This document shows positions 35,432 to 47,110 of a stretch of DNA of 64,000 nucleotides, piece by piece; within the stretch, counting starts at the first letter, position 1, and each line of letters opens with the position of its first letter. Made by a program: the position numbers and the translations under genes. The notes under the pieces were generated by a model. The model had not been told where the DNA came from and did not search any database. It saw nothing but the letters and a program-made list of their open reading frames with translations. The stretch is from Petrosia ficiformis (Eukaryota > Porifera > Demospongiae > Haplosclerida > Petrosiidae): positions 11,861,809-11,925,808 of the forward strand of contig OX345636.1 in the NCBI GenBank assembly GCA_947044365.1. Reading direction: 5' to 3'.

Positions 35432-35735
35432 ACACTGCAAAAATTAAATTGTTAAAATAACCAATTTATTGGTTAGTGCAGCTGCAAGGAACATAAATTT
35501 CAATATAGTTTGTGATACAGGTTTTTGTGGCTACATACATGATGTTACTATGACATTATGTGCACCAAGTATAATAATGTACACTAGAATAAATTAAATT
35601 ATGTTTTGCCGGTTTCCAAACCTTTTGTTGGCCAAACACTACCAGATTTAGTTAATTCTTGGTATGAAAATAATGAAATATGAGTAGACAGCAGCTTAAA
35701 ATTATACTGCTTCAATTAACTTATGCTTCAATTAA
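35432..35735. repeat. family E fragment
   Basis: CACTGCAAAAATTAAATTG then CCAATTTATTGGTTAGTGCA, closely matching 32509-32700. Non-coding. Confidence 0.6.
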
Positions 35736-35844
35736 CTTATGGAAAATTGGGCTCGCCGCGCCTACGCGTGGGCGAGTCTTTAGCACTTTGGTTGTCATTC
35801 TGTCATTCATTCATTCATTCATTCTGTTTGTCCCCACTTTTTAA

Positions 35845-36235
35845 ATTTAATCGTCGATTTAAAGACTTCATAGAGTAGAGAAAGAAGTTTATCAAAATCG
35901 TATTGAAAAAAGATTTGCCACAGACGTTGTTTTAGCGAGTTATTCATTCATTCCTTCCCAACTTTTTTTTACTTTGAATAGTTATAACTTCAAACGCATA
36001 CCTCCTACAGCCGCCAAACTTTCTGATCTGTTCAAAAACATGGTCTTCTATTGCTCTGTTGTTTTTATAACGAAGTAAACTGTATGAAAAGTTACTTAGA
36101 ATGGAAAATGCTAAACTCACTACACATCCTAGCCAGATGCTTTAAACGTCGATTTAAAGACTTGATAGAGTAGAGAGAGGTTTATCAAAATCGTATTGAA
36201 AAGAGATTTGCCACAGACATTGTTTTAGCAAGTTA
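35845..36235. repeat. pair of about 95-bp direct repeats
   Basis: 35847-35945 and 36143-36232 share CGTCGATTTAAAGACTT, ATAGAGTAGAG and TATCAAAATCGTATTGAAAA, ending in GTTTTAGC.AGTTA. An ATTC microsatellite (35805-35825) lies to the left. No coding frame. Confidence 0.65.
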
Positions 36236-36299
36236 CAGACTCATACATTCTATCTCTGTAAGCTCTCCAGTTTCTGCCATTTACATGCAATAACCCACA

Positions 36300-37585
36300 C
36301 CCTCAGCCACACCCAATGTGATCACGTGAGATCAAACGTGGAGGGCAATACCTTCCTTTCTGCTATTATTATTGAACTTTTGTTTGACTTTCAAATTACA
36401 TATATTTGAACTGTAAGTTCAATGTTTTTGCTCATTGTAGTTGTAACAATGTATAATTCATTATAAGATAATTATCTTTAGTAACTGACAGTTGTGGCAT
36501 AGATATTTTGGTAATGAATGAGGTATTGAATATTTGTTGGAAGAGTATGTTATGTAATTTGACTGTAAGTAATATAGTTATTATTGTGCAAAGCAGTATA
36601 GCTGATGGAGAATCATTCTTAGTCATCTTCCATGTGTTTTTATATTTATCAGAAATCAGTCTAGCCACAAAAAACTTTCTCGACCAACTTTCAACTTTAT
36701 ATAAACAACAAATTCAATTTAAGCTTGTTACTTTCTCTCTTGCATCTCATTTATTTAATTGTTGCAATTGCAACCTATCCTTAAGCTCCAGCGGCGAGGC
36801 CACGCACTAAAGGTGCTTCATTATTATAGATTAATTAATTATAATTATCATTGTAAAAATGTTTCAGGTTACTATGCAATTTTGACAATAATTATCCTCA
36901 CTGAAACTAAATCAAAGCTAATTTTTTTTCCTGTTATAGGTAGTCTACTATACTGACTAGTATACAAAGTACATACACCCTTGTAATAAAGCATAGTAAC
37001 AAATTTAAAGCAATACAGTGTACTTTAATTTAAACACAATATGCCGTAATTAAGTGTTCGTGTATATAGTATATCAGAATAGTTAAAATAAATATTTTAT
37101 TGGTTAGTACAGTTGCAAGGATTTAACAATTAGACAGTTATTCAGATTGTTACTATTTATTAAAAAATATAAATCACATGTAACACTGCAAGATGTAGTA
37201 ATTTAGCTACACATGCTGAAGAAAAGCTATCTTGAAATGTCACATGTAACCAAGGGTGGAAAAATATATCTTATTTAATTTTTTCAAAGGGTTTAAGATC
37301 AACTGCTTGTTTTCTTTCTTGTGATATATTGGTTGGGCATCTACTCACCTTCAAGAACTAAAAGTTTGATTTGTTTTTTTATAAGAGAGCTGAAAAATGA
37401 GCATTTAAACAACCATTTTGAAACAATTGAGAATCAACCCTTTTTGTATGCTTGTTCACAAATAATTAAAAGAAGTGTGCTTTGTGTTCATCAATGTACA
37501 TACAAGTACACAATTCAATTTTGAGTTTAGCTCTCGTGTAGCTAGTTATTAGTAAGCCAGCTATGGTTTAATTAACAATGCCTTA
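36300..37585. other. no gene seen
   Basis: AT-rich; small open frames at 36432-36956 and 37321-37524 lack motifs. A family E fragment (TTATTGGTTAGTACAGTTGC) lies near 37095. Confidence 0.4.
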
Positions 37586-37586
37586 A

Positions 37587-37816
37587 ACTGTGAAAATTAA
37601 CCGGTTATTTTATTTGGTCACAGGAGTATTGATAAGAAATATTATGCTTCTGAGATAAATTATTGTAAATTCTCATTCAATTATCTGTGGAGAACAAAGT
37701 TATTTTTTGACAAATTCCACAACTTTGTACTTATAATAACAAATAATAAATAACAAATTAAATCATTTGTGTATATAGATATAATTATATATATATATAA
37801 TACACAATTATATATA

Positions 37817-37848
<32 letters not shown>

Positions 37849-37960
37849 AATATTATTTGCTATTTATTATTATTGTTATTATAAGTACAAAGTTGTGGAA
37901 TTTGTCAACAAATAACTTGTTGAAGTCTACATTAGGTTTCAATTATGATTTGTATAATGT
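37587..37960. repeat. family D copy with (TA)n core
   Basis: CTGTGAAAATTAACCGG..TTTGGTCACAGG followed by ATTCTCATTCAATTATCTG and an AT-rich palindromic core around (TA)n at 37795-37842; the right part (TATTATAAGTACAAAG) mirrors the left. The end is diffuse. Confidence 0.5.
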
Positions 37961-39453
37961 TGAGTGGAGTATCAAGCGTACCACCTGACCTACAAACTGA
38001 TATCCCTGCAAAAACTAAAGTCTGTTTACATTCACAATGTTCTCAATGTTAGGATGTGATGACTTTATACACTGCAAAAAAAACCAGTTAAAATAATAAA
38101 TGTAGTGGTTAGTACAGTTGCAAGGATTTAATAATTAGTTGGTTGTTTGGAATACATACATCTTATACCACAGATACTTTGTACTAACTAAATTATATAT
38201 AATATATTTTAATCACTATAATTTTAGGGTGCTGTCTACTCATATTTCATGTCAAAGATTTTATAGTAAAGTACATGTAATTGTATATGGCCATCAAAAA
38301 GGTTTGTGAAACTGCAATTGCAAACACATAATTTCCAATATTTCGTGCACATTATGTTATAGTAACATGCATGCATGTAGCCACAACATTCTCTATGACA
38401 ATTGACACTCTAAATTGAAACTCATGCTATTCCATAAAAATGGTTATTTTATATAACAATTTATTTTTTACATTGTATATAGTATAATGTCATAAGGTTA
38501 ATACATGATTATAATGTAACTCGATAATAAAGCAATGGATTGAAATTTGACACACACAAAAAAAGAACAGGAAGGATAATTATATGAAAATGGTACAGGT
38601 AAAAAGTTGTTGGTCATTCCAAACTAAAGTTATGAACATTTTTCTGAGGACAAGGTGAATGCGAATGACCTTTAAAATCAGTTTTAAGCAAGTATTGAGT
38701 CTTGATTGTGCAATTAAATAATGAAGCAAGAACTGCATTCAACCATAGATTGTATATGGGATTGGAAACTGATCACGTGAGCAATACAAAATTCGGCAGA
38801 CAACGTCTGTATAACAGCTGTTCCCATACTTTCTCGTTAGCGGGAGAGAAAAGCAAAGTATTCTACAGCAACAAAAACTATCCTTGTGCTCGAATTATTG
38901 TTTATAGGTAAGTTTACAGTATTTGGTGTTACTCACACATCTATTATCATCAATTCCATTTACCTTTTTGGTATTGCATTGCTGCACTACTACGCTTTTA
39001 TGTTGCAGCAAAACAATTCTGAACGTTTGTGTACCTATAACTACTAGTGTTCATGATTTTATTTACTATGCATTACTTGCATGCAGAGGTATATAGACAA
39101 GGGCATGCTTAATGAGACCATACCTCTTTGTATATAGTAGGAAAACCAATATAAAACTCTGTATCATCTACTAACCTTGAGTGAAACTGGGTAAGCTTTG
39201 TGTACCTTTAGCTGTCACTGCAATTACTCTACTAAGCTGTATAGTGCATTAATAACAAGTGTTCACAGAAATGTGCAAACAGACAGACAGACACACAGAT
39301 ATGATTACCGTACCGGTAACCCTTCTGCCTACACTTCGCAGCGAGGATAATTAGTCTTGGGCTATATATATATGCCCTTGACCAATTATCTCAAGGGTGT
39401 TATATCCCCATAACTGCCTCCAAACATACTAACCATATAGATATTGATAGAAT
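37961..39453. other. repeat fragments, no clear gene
   Basis: A family E fragment near 38070-38480. An open frame at 38702-38911 runs up to a good donor (TATAG then gtaagt at 38909); it could be a 5' exon but has no recognisable motif or partner exon. Confidence 0.35.
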
Positions 39454-39990
39454 CATAGAGTACAGCTCTATGTAGGGACTGATTGGCACGAAAAAAAAAC
39501 GGCTGCCCATTCATTTCAATTGCGCTGAAATCTCTGGTAATATGTACAAATAAGTTTTAATACACACATAACATTTCATATCTAGTATATTTATGACACT
39601 TTCTAGATGCCCAAAGATTGTCGTTAAGGTAGAGAACAGGCGAGTGGCAAAACTGGCAAAATCATGATCTTCAGTCATCATTACTATTATTTTCCAGACA
39701 AATCATTTTTTTTGTTTGATCACAATGATTCTAGCACAATTCCAATCGCATTCATAATAAAATTCTGATCTACAAGTATTGAAATGATATCTTCAGACGC
39801 TATGAAAGAAGAGAGTCTCAACAACTAAGAAGAGCGAATTGGTAAGTGTATTCATTATTCTAGCCACGTGGAATTTAATTGCGCATGCGCATTTGTATAT
39901 CTGAAAATGGAAGCCGAAGTGATTGTTGCATTGGTATAGTAATAAAATTTGTGAGCAAATACATTCTTATAATAATGAATATTACTATTA
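39454..39990. repeat. family A fragment
   Basis: CATAGAGTACAGCTCTATG, CATTTCAATTGC, CTTTCTAGATG, TAGAGAACAGGCGAGTGGCA in family A order. Lacks the hairpin segment. Confidence 0.65.
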
Positions 39991-41978
39991 AAGCCAAATC
40001 CTCCACAAACCTAAAGTCAGTTCACATTCGGGGTGACCTCAAAATTAGCCGGGATCATGTGATGACTTTATAAGTTATATAGTGTATAGTTTAATGTCAT
40101 AAGGTTAAGTTGGATCCGAAGCCTAAATTTCATCGCCTTAATACGTCCTGCAATGCCAAATGGTTCTATGGCAGTTAACAATTAATTAAGGAGGTTCTAT
40201 TTGCAGAGTATATATGACAAACTAATTAGTTTTAGTTTGATAAATTGAAGTCTTTCTTTCTCAGGTAAAATACCAAGATATTTTTCAGATCCTGTAAAAC
40301 TACAACTTATTTCCAGTAATCAGATTTAGATTGCCATTTGCCGTTTCTGTACATATAGAAAGGGCTTGTAGACAATTAGCTACTATACTCCACAATATCT
40401 AGTAGAGGCACTTACAGTAGCAAAAGAGGTTTTGATTTCAGGTTGTGAGATTGTGATACATACTTTATAGCATTATCATCAGCACTTCCCTTATACATCT
40501 GTTGAGTGCTTGTGTCATTGTTGGTTCCTCTTTGTGAACAAATTGATAAACATACAAATCTTAAATTCCCTCCCTAAAATTTGTTTATGAAGCATTCGTT
40601 AATGTTTGTACTGTACCAGAGGTAAAGCTATTCTCCTCCTCAATATGATCCTAACAAAAAAATACCACAAGTTGCTAACATCTCGATAGGTTAGTCACAA
40701 CCTAACATAACCATTACCATCCTTGATGTCATGATGTCATGAGTGACTAACAAACAAATTAATTAGTTATGAGTGTGTTCATCAGAACTGATCCCCTCCC
40801 ATCTTGAATGGTTTTACATGACAACATTAATAACTCCATGTGCCTATTAATGACATGTTGTCCAACTTTTGTTTTAGGATAGTGATTGCTTTACCATAAT
40901 TAGCAGACATGAGTGTTAGTCAAAATCGCTTCAGTGGTTGAATGTTAAATAGAAGTCATGGAATTAAATTTATGCTGTAGCCAACTGACTGGGACTAGAT
41001 GTGTGCGTGGTTAACAATGAATATACTTAGAATATATTCACAAACAGGAACTCATAAGCACTTGATGAATTTATAAACAAAGCACACATGTAGTTGGCTT
41101 GGTTGGGTGGGTAGTTTAATATAATATCACTGAACCTACTTTTTCTAGAACTTAGATACTATAGTTTGACAAATATGTGGTTTCTAGACCCTATGGTTCA
41201 ACGATCCAGCTGAATGAAGATTCAATACTCTTGATAAATTTAACGCTGTGGATAACATACGTAGCATGACTGGTAGTCATGTGGATTGAAGATTTTAATG
41301 AATCCCAAATGCACTTCAGCTTGGATTCAGTATGTATATTCGAATTGGCGGACATGTATTAAAGTTCAATTTTACACAGAGTTGAAAAACCACTTGTAAA
41401 CTACAACAAAAAAATTAAATTCATCATGCATTTTATCACAGTTGCAAAGATGATGGCAAGCGTACTTAATGCTGATAACGTTATATCAAAAATCTACTCA
41501 CCCACAATTTTTATGCCATACTTCATCAACAGTGATTCTGAGCATGCATACATAGGCTGCTAGTCAACTTGTGTCTGTACAATTCATTACAGTGATCATG
41601 AGTAGCCAAGGAATGTATATAGCCAGTGAATTATAGAGCACTCTGATCTAACCATGACTAATAATAATTATTAGTACATTAATTATTGAATGTCAAGCAA
41701 GAGTATGTATTCTAAATTTCATTCCCAGTCTGGCATGGATTGGGTCTGGCTATGCAAATAATATATACTAAGTAATTCAGTTAAGTAATAATTATGGTAA
41801 TGTTAAATTACAAAATTTTAATTATACACAGCTACTGGTGTTGTCACATGCAAATGCACATTTACAGTTCATTATTTTCAATGAAGTTATATATCAAGTT
41901 ATATATTACTAATAATTAATTTTATATAATAATGTATCAATTAGTACTCCTTGTAGTGCTATAGTATCTCCCATACGG
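39991..41978. other. no gene seen
   Basis: About 2 kb of AT-rich sequence without a convincing open frame, tRNA or named repeat. ATGATGTCATGATGTCATGA (40729-40748) is a small palindromic tandem. Confidence 0.4.
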
Positions 41979-42239
41979 TCATACCATGTCCATAGTGAGA
42001 ACAACTACAAAGAAATTAATGTAGAATTCGTTCTTAATCCATCTAAAAGTATGCAGATTACATAATCCCCTCTTATATACCTCAGTGTCAGTTTCACCAC
42101 TCCTGTGTTGTAATGTAACCCTTCCGCTATCTCTTAATTGCTTCTTTATCCATAGTACATACTTCTTCACGTATCCCAACAATTGAAAGTCAGGATCAAA
42201 AGCACTGAAGCAAATCATGATTGAAAATATAAATCTCAC
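41979..42239 (-). CDS. unrecognised open frame downstream of NLR gene
   Basis: 86 codons with FDPDFQLLGYVKKYVLWIKK and a basic GRVTLQHRSGE stretch. Same strand as the NLR gene, about 300 nt beyond its LRR remnant. It may be a further exon or decayed LRR-region sequence, but no repeat consensus or splice junction was confirmed. Confidence 0.25.
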   Translation of the reverse strand: MRFIFSIMICFSAFDPDFQLLGYVKKYVLWIKKQLRDSGRVTLQHRSGETDTEVYKRGLCNLHTFRWIKNEFYINFFVVVLTMDMV

Positions 42240-42263
42240 CAGTTTGACATTAACTAGTTCCTT

Positions 42264-42500
42264 TCATTGTTTTAATTGTACTCAAAATGAAGAGCATTCT
42301 GCTGTGATGACAATACAGTTTTTTGAAGGGATGCAACAGAATAAGAGTGTAAAACATTTATCACTGGATTCGATATTCATCTAACCTCAATGAAACTATT
42401 GACTTATTTTGTGATAGTCCTTCTGGTGATAAGTTCATCAAATCACAGTCTCTCAAGCTCAGCACATTTATTGGTGTTGTCTGTCTTAGTCCATTACCTA
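42264..42500 (+). pseudogene. LRR fragment of another NLR, opposite strand
   Basis: The plus strand reads CTQNEEHSAVMTIQFFEGMQ followed by QNKSVKHLSLDS, an LRR-like unit (...F..GMQ.N.SV.HLSLDS), to a TAA at about 42380. One frame over it continues NLNETIDLFCDSPSG. It resembles NLR leucine-rich repeats but lies antisense to the neighbouring NLR gene, so it appears to be an inverted remnant. Confidence 0.45.
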
Positions 42501-42547
42501 CTATATGGCTTGAATCATCTATAATGTATATGTATTATATAGCAACA

Positions 42548-42866
42548 CTAATGCAGAAGCTCTAATGTTTCTAAACAGGTCATCAGATGGAGTGAAGAAA
42601 AAATTGGAGTACAGTTCAGTTTCAAATTATTAACAAAAAGTTTGAATGTTTGTAGTTTAGGACAATATCTGTATAGTTTAGAAAGCTCATTGCAACTGAT
42701 ACAATCACCATCAGATAAATGAAGATCTAGAGAAAGCCAAGAAAGCACATTTGTGTAGTGTTCAAGTTTAAATAACATCTGACAAAAATTAGAATAGTCA
42801 GTAACATTTAAAATCTGCAAAGAAGTGATCATTCCCCCCATACTACAAGATGAACCATGGATGGAT
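42548..42866 (-). pseudogene. LRR tail of the NLR gene, out of frame
   Basis: One frame away from the end of the NACHT exon: GSSCSMGGMITSLQILNVTD, then LRR-like units (LSWLSLDLHLSD, CPKLQTFKLFVN, TCLETLELLH) and a stop. It overlaps the last codons of the exon above. Dropping one CCAT unit of the local CCATCCAT (near 42858-42866) would put the two in one frame, so this is probably the C-terminal LRR of the same gene. Confidence 0.6.
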
Positions 42867-45800
42867 AGATTGCATTAAATCATTTTTTCCATCAACAATC
42901 TGCCACTTTGCTGTGGAGGAACTGTGAGATATACAATATCCAGCGATGAAACCTTGAAGCTTAGATATGATATTAATGGTATACGTACTCTCTTTTAATA
43001 CTGCTGAAATATATTCTGGATTCTGTGACTCAAAGAATAAATATAGAAAATTATAAATAGAATGTATGTTTATGCTAAGAATCATTTCCTCTAGTGGGGT
43101 TTTTAAAATTCCTGTTAACCCTCCATAGAAGTGTAATGCTGGCCAGTGATATTCACATCCATATTCATGATCAGCCCAAAAACCGCCATGAATATATTTA
43201 TGCACTGGTAAGGCACCTGAAATTGAAAAAATATGAGACACTTCTTTTGATGGAAGTTTAGACCAGTAGAGAGCTGCAAGGTACTCTTGAAGTGTCAAAT
43301 GAAGGAAACTGTATGAAACTGACTTGGACTTACAAGACTCACTGTCACTTACCCTCTGCATCAAACCCAGTGTGTTATGTGTAAGATTATCAAATACATA
43401 CTGTTGTTGTTCAATACCATTGGCTGCTAGCTCAGCAAGTTTCATTATATCATCATACACATCTTGTGGTAAGTCTGTTAGTTCATGGATACAGAGTTCC
43501 TGTGGTCCATATACAGGATGATCATCAAGATATCGTTCTAGTAGTGAGTGAATAAAACAAGTGTTGAGTTGTGTGATGGTTTTTGGAGCAAATTCTTTCT
43601 TTCCTTTCCTCCAATGCATCTGGTACAAGTCAGTCACTAATGCACAGTGAAGAGGAATACACATGGCTTTGTATATGAATGGATGAGATGATATATAGGA
43701 CTGCAAATGTTTCAACATGTCTAGATTATCACAAAATTTACAGTCAATATATTTATCAATGTCGTTGTCACTAAACCCAACTACTTCAATATGTTCATGA
43801 AGCTGTTCCCTGAACTTCATAGGAAGTTTTTGTGTAGCTAAAGGATGACTGGTTACAAGTAAAGTAGCACCTGGTAATAGTTTTCCAACCAGTAGCTGTT
43901 GAAAAACAGATTTTCGTTGTTTCTGCTTTTGCGAAAGCTCGTCATATCCATCGAATATTATCATAACACCATTTCCACATGTCTTCTTCATGTAGTCCAA
44001 CTCACTCCTAAACTGTTCAATAGGATCAAGAAGCTGTTCCAAACTACTTGCTTCTCTTGCATCAATATCACAAAGTTGTACTAGCACTACAACATCCCAT
44101 TGATGTAGTAGTCTATTCTCTCCCCATGCTTTACATAGTTCCCAAACTAGTGTGGTCTTTCTTGCACCGGAATTTCCTTCAATAAGTATGTTACGAGGGA
44201 GTTTCTCACACCTCTTCACTTCAGCTATTTGTTCAATAGCTAAGGGCTCTCCTAGCTCTACATACCTTGCTATGTTTCCATGAAGTTTATCTGTCATTCC
44301 TTCAATTGTATCTTCCTTATTTTCTCTCTTTTTGCTCACAAGTTCTAAATTTATAAACTTCTTAATTGATGGATTTGGTTCTTTGAAATAAGTAGGAAAC
44401 TCTGTTCTCTGATAACGAGCCCTCTGGTAGTTTCTATATAATCGCATCTCGTGAGGATCAGAGACTATGTGTGTTCTGTACATACCAGTGGATGACTGTA
44501 TAGGAGTTGGTTGCGCTAATGTGGATGCTGAAACTGGAGGAGTGCAATCAAATTGCTGAGTCACCAAATGAGATTGAAAAGAATGGCCTAAAATGTAAAA
44601 CAGTTAATAGTAAATAAATAATTTTACTTAACACAAATTGATGTGATAATTATGGTTATTGACAATACTAAGGTCTGTTCACATTCACGATGACCTCAAA
44701 ATTATGATGTGATGACTTTATATGTAAATAGTGTATAATTCAATGTCATAAGGATAATACATGATTATCATTATACTGTAACTCAATACTGAAGCAATGG
44801 ATTGAATTTTGACATATACAAAAAAGAACGGGAAGGATAGTTACATGTATATGAAAATGGTGCAGGTAAAAAGATTGTTGGTCATTCCAAACTAAAGTGT
44901 GAATGACCTTTAGATAACATAGCATGGAACGCATGAATAGGAGAGTGGCAAAAACAGAGTCATAGTTAAGGGTAGAGAACTCGAACGATGTCCGTCCTTC
45001 TTTAAATCCTAGTCCTTGTTTCGGTGGACAATTTATTGTAAGGTTGACTGGTGAAGACTACACAGTCGAAACGTCGTGTGCAGTTTCTTTATTTCTTTCA
45101 ATAAAATCTTTGGCAATGAGAATCCAGTCAACCTATAAAAACAGAGTCAAACAGCCATACTCACAGTTTTCCACATAATTCATGCTCAAATTTTAAAAAT
45201 ATTGTTTATATAATCTTTTGGTTTATGAGGTATTTATTCAGTATTATTGCTTATGTATATTTAACTGGCTGAGGATGTATACATTTACATCTATCCTACA
45301 TTATGAGCTTCAGTGAACTGTGTAACTGTAATTTAGTGTTGTTTTAGTTAAATATAACTAAAACCCCTTTTAGTAAGGCATTTTGAATTTTAATTAACTA
45401 AATTAGTGATGCACCGACAATTGGATTGGTAAACGGTATCGGTCATTATCGGCCATTATTTTTAGTATCGGTATCAGTTATTTCTGGCAGATGTAACCAA
45501 TATTGTAAAAAGTGCATCAATAATGTCATTTCTTCTAATTATAGCATCATTAATTGCTTTATGATACTCATAATTATTGAGAAAATGCTGATTTTCATTG
45601 AAAGAATTAGAAGCCAGAAGGTATAGATATAATATTGGTATCGGTTATTGGTACATATCAAAAGTAATTATCGGTTTACCAGAATATCAGAAAAAATCTC
45701 TTATTGGTGAATCACTAAACTGAATTAGAAGTCTACTGTAACAACTATAAATGAAAAATGGCCAATAAGGGCACTTTTAGTTAGTTACACAAATGTTTTA

Positions 45801-47110
45801 AAGAATCTATTTGCTATTTATTACTTGTTATTATAAGTACAAAGTCTTGGAATTTTTCAACAAATAATAGAATGGGAATTTACAATAATTTATACCCCAG
45901 AAGCATAATAAATTTTATTATCAATACTGCATTGAAACTCCTGTAATGGTTACAATAACCAGTTCATTTTTACAGTACAGGATTGATGATGCACTCATGC
46001 ATAGTATATGTAAGTTTAGTGTAGCATATTATATAGGAAAGTTTACGAATACCTTCAGAATGTGAAAGAATATATAGAACAATCAGATTTTATTGAACAC
46101 ATGCAATCACATACGTACGCGTATCAGTTTAAATGCATGGAATTGACAAACAACATATCAAAAGGATCTTTATAAGCACATTGTGCACTGCATTTATATG
46201 GCTATTTTTATGACTCATGTTTGTTGACCTTAAATTGGTAGAGTTACCTGTAACAGACTACATAACCACATAGCTGTTGTTAAAAGACCATCGCTAGCAA
46301 AGCACTACTTCAAACCTACTGGAATTGAAGTATAGAGCCAGCTAAAACATAGAGCTCAGTTCTCTATCAAATCTTTGGAGTTTTTAGGCTCCCACTAGTA
46401 TATTTGTGCATGTACTCCTAGCATAATTAATTGCGTACATGACTACACGAGGAGTTTCTTGTTTCTAATTACTTTTCTTACATAGTGACTAGGCTGGAGG
46501 TACTCATATATGAATAGTGAGCAGGGTTTCATTATAGGAGTTTTTGTAGGGGGCATATCTCAGCATTAATTCTTGTCTGATTTGGATTTAGTAATTACAA
46601 CATGACATCATTATGTATGTACAAATCTCCATTTCTGATCTAAATACCAAAAACACATGGTCATATATATATATATGACATACATGCAAGTCACATGCAA
46701 TATACTACTATGAATACTAAAATCAGTATTTTGTTCTGTGCTGGTTATGTCCAGAGTGAAAATTAGTATTGCAATATTTGAACAAACAGTATGTACACAC
46801 ATGTATATGATGTACCTGTTACATTGCTGTCTTGATTTAAGGTAGATTGTGCAGAACCTGGATTGCATTGAACTCTATAAATTCTTTGATAAGAGTTATT
46901 TATCTTTTCTATCCACTTCTTGTAAGCCTCTTCAGTTGACAGGATATTCATTAATGTTGTATAAACATTTCCATCCTCATGTACTGCCTTAATTACCAAT
47001 GTTAATAATTTAACTCTAGTGGTAAATGTTTCATAAGTAGCATCTTCCTTTTGTTGTAATGTTATTACATTGTTAGTAAACAAATGATTGGCCAGCCAAT
47101 CAATATTCAT
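42843..47110 (-). CDS. NLR-type immune receptor: CARD-like + NACHT, two exons
   Basis: Cytosolic pattern-recognition NTPase by family. Exon 1, 47110-46816, starts at ATG (MNIDWLANHLFTNNVITL...) and encodes a helical CARD/death-fold-like domain (about residues 3-75). It ends in phase 1 (donor gtacat) and joins exon 2, 44587-42843 (acceptor attttag), in frame as VTG-HSFQSHL. Exon 2 has a linker, NACHT with Walker A EGNSGARKTTL (about residues 235-245), Walker B VMIIFDGYDE (about 306-315), a sensor-like LLVTSHP, a winged-helix region (FSDNDIDKYI, GLMQRVSDSE) and FLHLTLQEYLAALY. About 679 aa. Odd: Walker A has Arg where the family usually has Gly before the Lys (GxxGxGKT to GNSGARKT), which may impair ATP binding. 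The frame ends before the LRR. An intron (44588-46815) of 2.2 kb holds repeats. Pseudogene or truncated receptor possible. Confidence 0.82.
44990..45140. other. retroelement-end-like motif with hammerhead-like core
   Basis: An 11-bp inverted repeat AGGTTGACTGG (45041-45051) / CCAGTCAACCT (45124-45134) encloses CTGGTGA (45048-45054), a 4-bp stem GACT-acac-AGTC and GAAACGTC (45068-45075). The stem-plus-GAAAC arrangement resembles hammerhead cores known from Penelope-like elements, but the invariant A of CUGANGA is G here, so catalysis is doubtful. Confidence 0.35.
45335..45795. mobile_element. MITE family C copy with nested hAT-like MITE
   Basis: The C ends (TTAGTGTTGTTTTAGTTAA on the left; TAGTTAGTTACACAAATG-like on the right, degraded) enclose a 0.3-kb insert beginning AGTGATGCACCGACAATTGG (45408) and ending TTATTGGTGAATCACTAAA (about 45718). 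GTGATGCACCGA ends are typical of hAT MITEs. Confidence 0.55.
45800..45985. repeat. family D right-half fragment
   Basis: ATTTACAATAATTTATAC, ATTGAAACTCCTG and CAATAACCAGTTCATTTTTACAG in the order of 33380-33506. Lies in the NLR intron. Confidence 0.6.

Noticed and set aside
43324..44084. Plus-strand frames within the NLR gene
   Set aside because: Antisense shadows of the NACHT exon.
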